Source of the DNA: JAUWCW01 sp030609125 [NCBI: Candidatus Rokuibacteriota bacterium]
Lineage (GTDB): Bacteria; JAUVQV01
Assembly: GCA_030609125.1 (NCBI GenBank)
Contig: JAUWCW010000002.1
Coordinates: forward strand, 1-23,725
Direction: 5' to 3'
Length of the DNA: 23,725 nt
Below the pieces are notes generated by a model. It was given only the letters and a program-made list of their open reading frames with translations. It had not been told where the DNA came from and searched no databases. A program made the position numbers and the translations under genes. Shown here in pieces: positions 21,707 to 23,725 of the stretch; the first letter of the stretch is position 1; every line of letters begins with the position of its first letter.

Positions 21707-23137
21707 TCAATACTCAGGCAGGGGAACGTTCGTGACTTCGCCGAACTCCGCGAAAGAGCCGTCGAATCCGCTCTCGTCCCCGACGACGACGATCGGCGCT
21801 TCCAGAGGACGGAGCCAGGCCCGGGCCGCTTCGTTCACCTCGTCGAGCGAAACCGCCCTGAGCTTCACCGGGTAGGTCTCGAGAAAGTCCGGCGGGAGGC
21901 CGTCGTACTCGTAAGAGATCCTGCGCGAGACAATCTCCGCCGAGCTGTCCACGGCGAAGATGAGTCCGTTGATGACGGACCTGCGCGCCCATTCCATCTC
22001 CTCTTCCGTTACGCCCTCCCCCTTTACCTTCTGCATGATTTCCCTCATGAGTCCGACAGCCTCCACGGCCGTGGCGGAGCCGCTCTTCAGGTAGGCGACC
22101 ATCACTCCGTACCCCGGCCGGCCGCTGTACCAGCTGCCCACGCTGTAGGCGAGGCCGAGGTCGGACCGGATCCGCTCCGTGAGACGCGAGTTGAACCCTC
22201 CTCCGCCGAGGACGTAGTTGACGATGGAAAAAGCGTAGTAGTCCGGCGAGTCGATGGACGGGGCAAAGTGGCCGAGGAGGACCGTTGCCTGGGGAAACCC
22301 CTTGCTGACGAGCGTCACCCCGGCAGAAGCGGGGCCGGCGGGAACCGGAAAGTCCGGCGGCGCGGTGCGGGCAGGCTTCCAGTCCCCGAAGTGTCTCTCC
22401 CACAGCGCCACTATGTTCTCCTCCGGGAAATCTCCGCTCACACCGACGATAAGGCGGTCCGGGAAAAAATACCGCCGGTGAAAAGCCGTCAGGTCCGCCC
22501 TTTCGATGGCCCCTATCGTCTCCGGCGTCGCCGACCGTCCCCGTGGACCGTCACCGTAGAGGGCGGGCCTCAGTTCACGATAGGCAATCGAGTCCGGATC
22601 GTCGTTGACGCGGCGAATCTCCTCTATCTTCCTGTTCTTCGCCCTGTCGAGTTCCTCCGGGTCGAAGCGCGGACGCCGCAGAACTTCCGCCAGAAGCTCC
22701 AGGCCCTCTTCGAGGTCGGAGGTGAGAACGGAGAGGTTCGCCCTTCCCGAGGTGCGGCCGACAGAGGTTTCCAGGAGGGCCCCCATCTCCTCCAGGCTCT
22801 CGTTCAGCTCTTCGCCCGAAAAGCTTCCGGCGCCGCCGCTCCGCAGCACGCCCCCGGTTATCGCGGCCAGGCCGACCTTCCCCTGCGGGTCCAGGACCCC
22901 TCCCGTGCGCACCAGGACCTTGACGTTGACGAGGGGCACCTCGTGGTCGGGAAGCAGGTGCAGAACCGTGCCGTTGCCGAGGACCACCCGCCGGGGAACC
23001 GGCGGGGAGAGCTTCACCGGATCGAACCGCATCTTTCTGGGGTCCTCGACGTCCGGGGCGGCACAGGCGGCCAGGGAAACGAGGAGCGCCGCCGCACAGG
23101 CGGCCGTGAATCCGCGGGCCCCCGCCGTCACTCTCAC
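21707..23137 (-). CDS. M16-family peptidase-like lipoprotein, zinc motif absent
   Basis: A 476-residue M16 (insulinase/PqqL-like) protein. A lipobox (SLAAC, Cys25) ends the signal peptide. The N-terminal half aligns to M16 (VVLGNGTVLHLLPDHEVPLVNVKVLVRTGG), but where HxxEH is expected it reads GLAAITGGVLRSGG, so zinc cannot be bound normally. The C-terminal half keeps the substrate-binding Arg/Tyr motif (LTERIRSDLGLAYSVGSWYSG). This matches the inactive subunit of paired M16B proteases. The GTG start at 23137 overlaps the TGA of the upstream M16 gene and follows GGGAG by 8 nt. It probably works as a heterodimer with that neighbour in the periplasm. Confidence 0.9.
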   Translation of the reverse strand: MRVTAGARGFTAACAAALLVSLAACAAPDVEDPRKMRFDPVKLSPPVPRRVVLGNGTVLHLLPDHEVPLVNVKVLVRTGGVLDPQGKVGLAAITGGVLRSGGAGSFSGEELNESLEEMGALLETSVGRTSGRANLSVLTSDLEEGLELLAEVLRRPRFDPEELDRAKNRKIEEIRRVNDDPDSIAYRELRPALYGDGPRGRSATPETIGAIERADLTAFHRRYFFPDRLIVGVSGDFPEENIVALWERHFGDWKPARTAPPDFPVPAGPASAGVTLVSKGFPQATVLLGHFAPSIDSPDYYAFSIVNYVLGGGGFNSRLTERIRSDLGLAYSVGSWYSGRPGYGVMVAYLKSGSATAVEAVGLMREIMQKVKGEGVTEEEMEWARRSVINGLIFAVDSSAEIVSRRISYEYDGLPPDFLETYPVKLRAVSLDEVNEAARAWLRPLEAPIVVVGDESGFDGSFAEFGEVTNVPLPEY

Positions 23138-23725
23138 CGGCTTTCTCCCTTACCGGGCCTCTGCGTCTTCAGATGCACCACAGTCCGGTTCGACCCCGTC
23201 AGATACCGCGCCGCCGTTTCCCGGATCTGCTCGGGAGTGATCCCCTCCAGCACGTCCAGATGCGTCACGGCGTAGCGCCAGTCGCCCGCCGCAGCCTGGA
23301 AGTAGGAGAGAAGACCGGCCAGGCCCGCGTTGGACTGCATACCCCGGAGAAGGTCCGCCCGCAGCCGTTTCCTCACCCGGCTGACCTCTTTCCCCGTGAC
23401 ACCCTCACGGGCGAGAAGATCGATCTGCTCGAGGACGGCGCTCTCCACCTCCGCCGCATCGTGGGGGTGCCGCGGCACCGCCCTGATGACGAAGAGATTG
23501 GGGTAGCGCGCCCCGGGGAAGCCGTTGACGGCGGAGACGGACAGGGCGAGCTGGGTCTCCTCCACCAGGCGCCGGTAAAGCCGCGACGTGCGGCCGCCGG
23601 CGAGAAGACCGTCGATCAGGTCGAAGACGTAGTCATCGGGGTCGGGAAGTGTCGGCTTGTGGAAGCCGATCATGACCTCAGGCTCCGCGTCGGCCTGCAG
23701 AACGGCCCTGCGCTCGCCCTCCTGC
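23134..23725 (-). CDS. M16-family peptidase, C-terminal part (5' end outside the window)
   Basis: The frame is open to the window edge and reads RRAVLQADAEPEVMIGFHKP before the first visible ATG (23673), so this is an internal fragment, not a start. The visible part is the M16 C-terminal domain, with LLAGGRTSRLYRRLVEETQL carrying the Arg/Tyr substrate-binding signature, then GFPGARYPNLFVIRAVP. The HxxEH zinc-binding half lies outside the window, so activity cannot be judged. Given that the downstream partner lacks HxxEH, this gene is expected to encode the active subunit. The two genes overlap by 4 nt. Confidence 0.9.
   Translation of the reverse strand, partial: QEGERRAVLQADAEPEVMIGFHKPTLPDPDDYVFDLIDGLLAGGRTSRLYRRLVEETQLALSVSAVNGFPGARYPNLFVIRAVPRHPHDAAEVESAVLEQIDLLAREGVTGKEVSRVRKRLRADLLRGMQSNAGLAGLLSYFQAAAGDWRYAVTHLDVLEGITPEQIRETAARYLTGSNRTVVHLKTQRPGKGESR

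Overview
The window is a gene-dense, GC-rich stretch of chromosome from a Gram-negative (diderm) bacterium. LptD, a lipoprotein-rich envelope inventory, MglA-type GTPase and PATAN (DUF4388) proteins, GGDEF/HD-GYP enzymes and M16 peptidase pairs together recall Desulfobacterota/Deltaproteobacteria-like or related deep-branching diderm lineages. The assignment is by gene content only and is not certain. No rRNA, tRNA, CRISPR array, insertion sequence or phage gene is visible, and no gene-free stretch exceeds about 175 bases.

Layout. (1) 1-130 is non-coding and holds two copies of a 13-bp near-palindrome 21 bp apart. (2) 131-3640, minus strand: folC then lptD. (3) 3678-6868, plus strand: a secreted TPR protein, a degenerate PAS/histidine-kinase-like protein, and a PATAN-J-domain-TPR fusion; the last two overlap by ATGA. 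(4) 21113-6879, minus strand: a run of thirteen tightly packed frames behind a good sigma70-type promoter. In transcription order these are a membrane TPR/cysteine-cluster protein, a PATAN protein with a pseudopilin-like tail, a degenerate receiver, GAF-GGDEF, Cache-HAMP-HD-GYP, a FecR-like membrane protein, a TPR lipoprotein, an MglA-like GTPase with a long tail, purM, purN, DUF523, rhomboid protease and an FAD oxidoreductase. (5) 21229-21648, plus strand: an OsmC-family protein, divergent from the long operon. (6) 23725-21707, minus strand: two M16 peptidase-family proteins, the first cut by the window edge.

How it fits together. The long operon looks like an envelope-associated signalling module. 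It makes and breaks c-di-GMP (GGDEF, HD-GYP), carries an MglA-family GTPase, and supplies TPR, FecR and PATAN proteins that cross or line the inner membrane. Housekeeping purine genes are embedded behind it. The facing plus-strand genes add a second PATAN protein and a pseudo-kinase. The two operons meet at a perfect 16-bp palindrome whose ends are the two stop codons.

The most striking anomaly is at 17476-17478. A single TGA separates the degenerate receiver from the GAF-GGDEF frame in the same reading frame, and no ordinary start codon is available for the complete GAF domain. The sequence therefore reads like one receiver-GAF-GGDEF protein interrupted by a stop.
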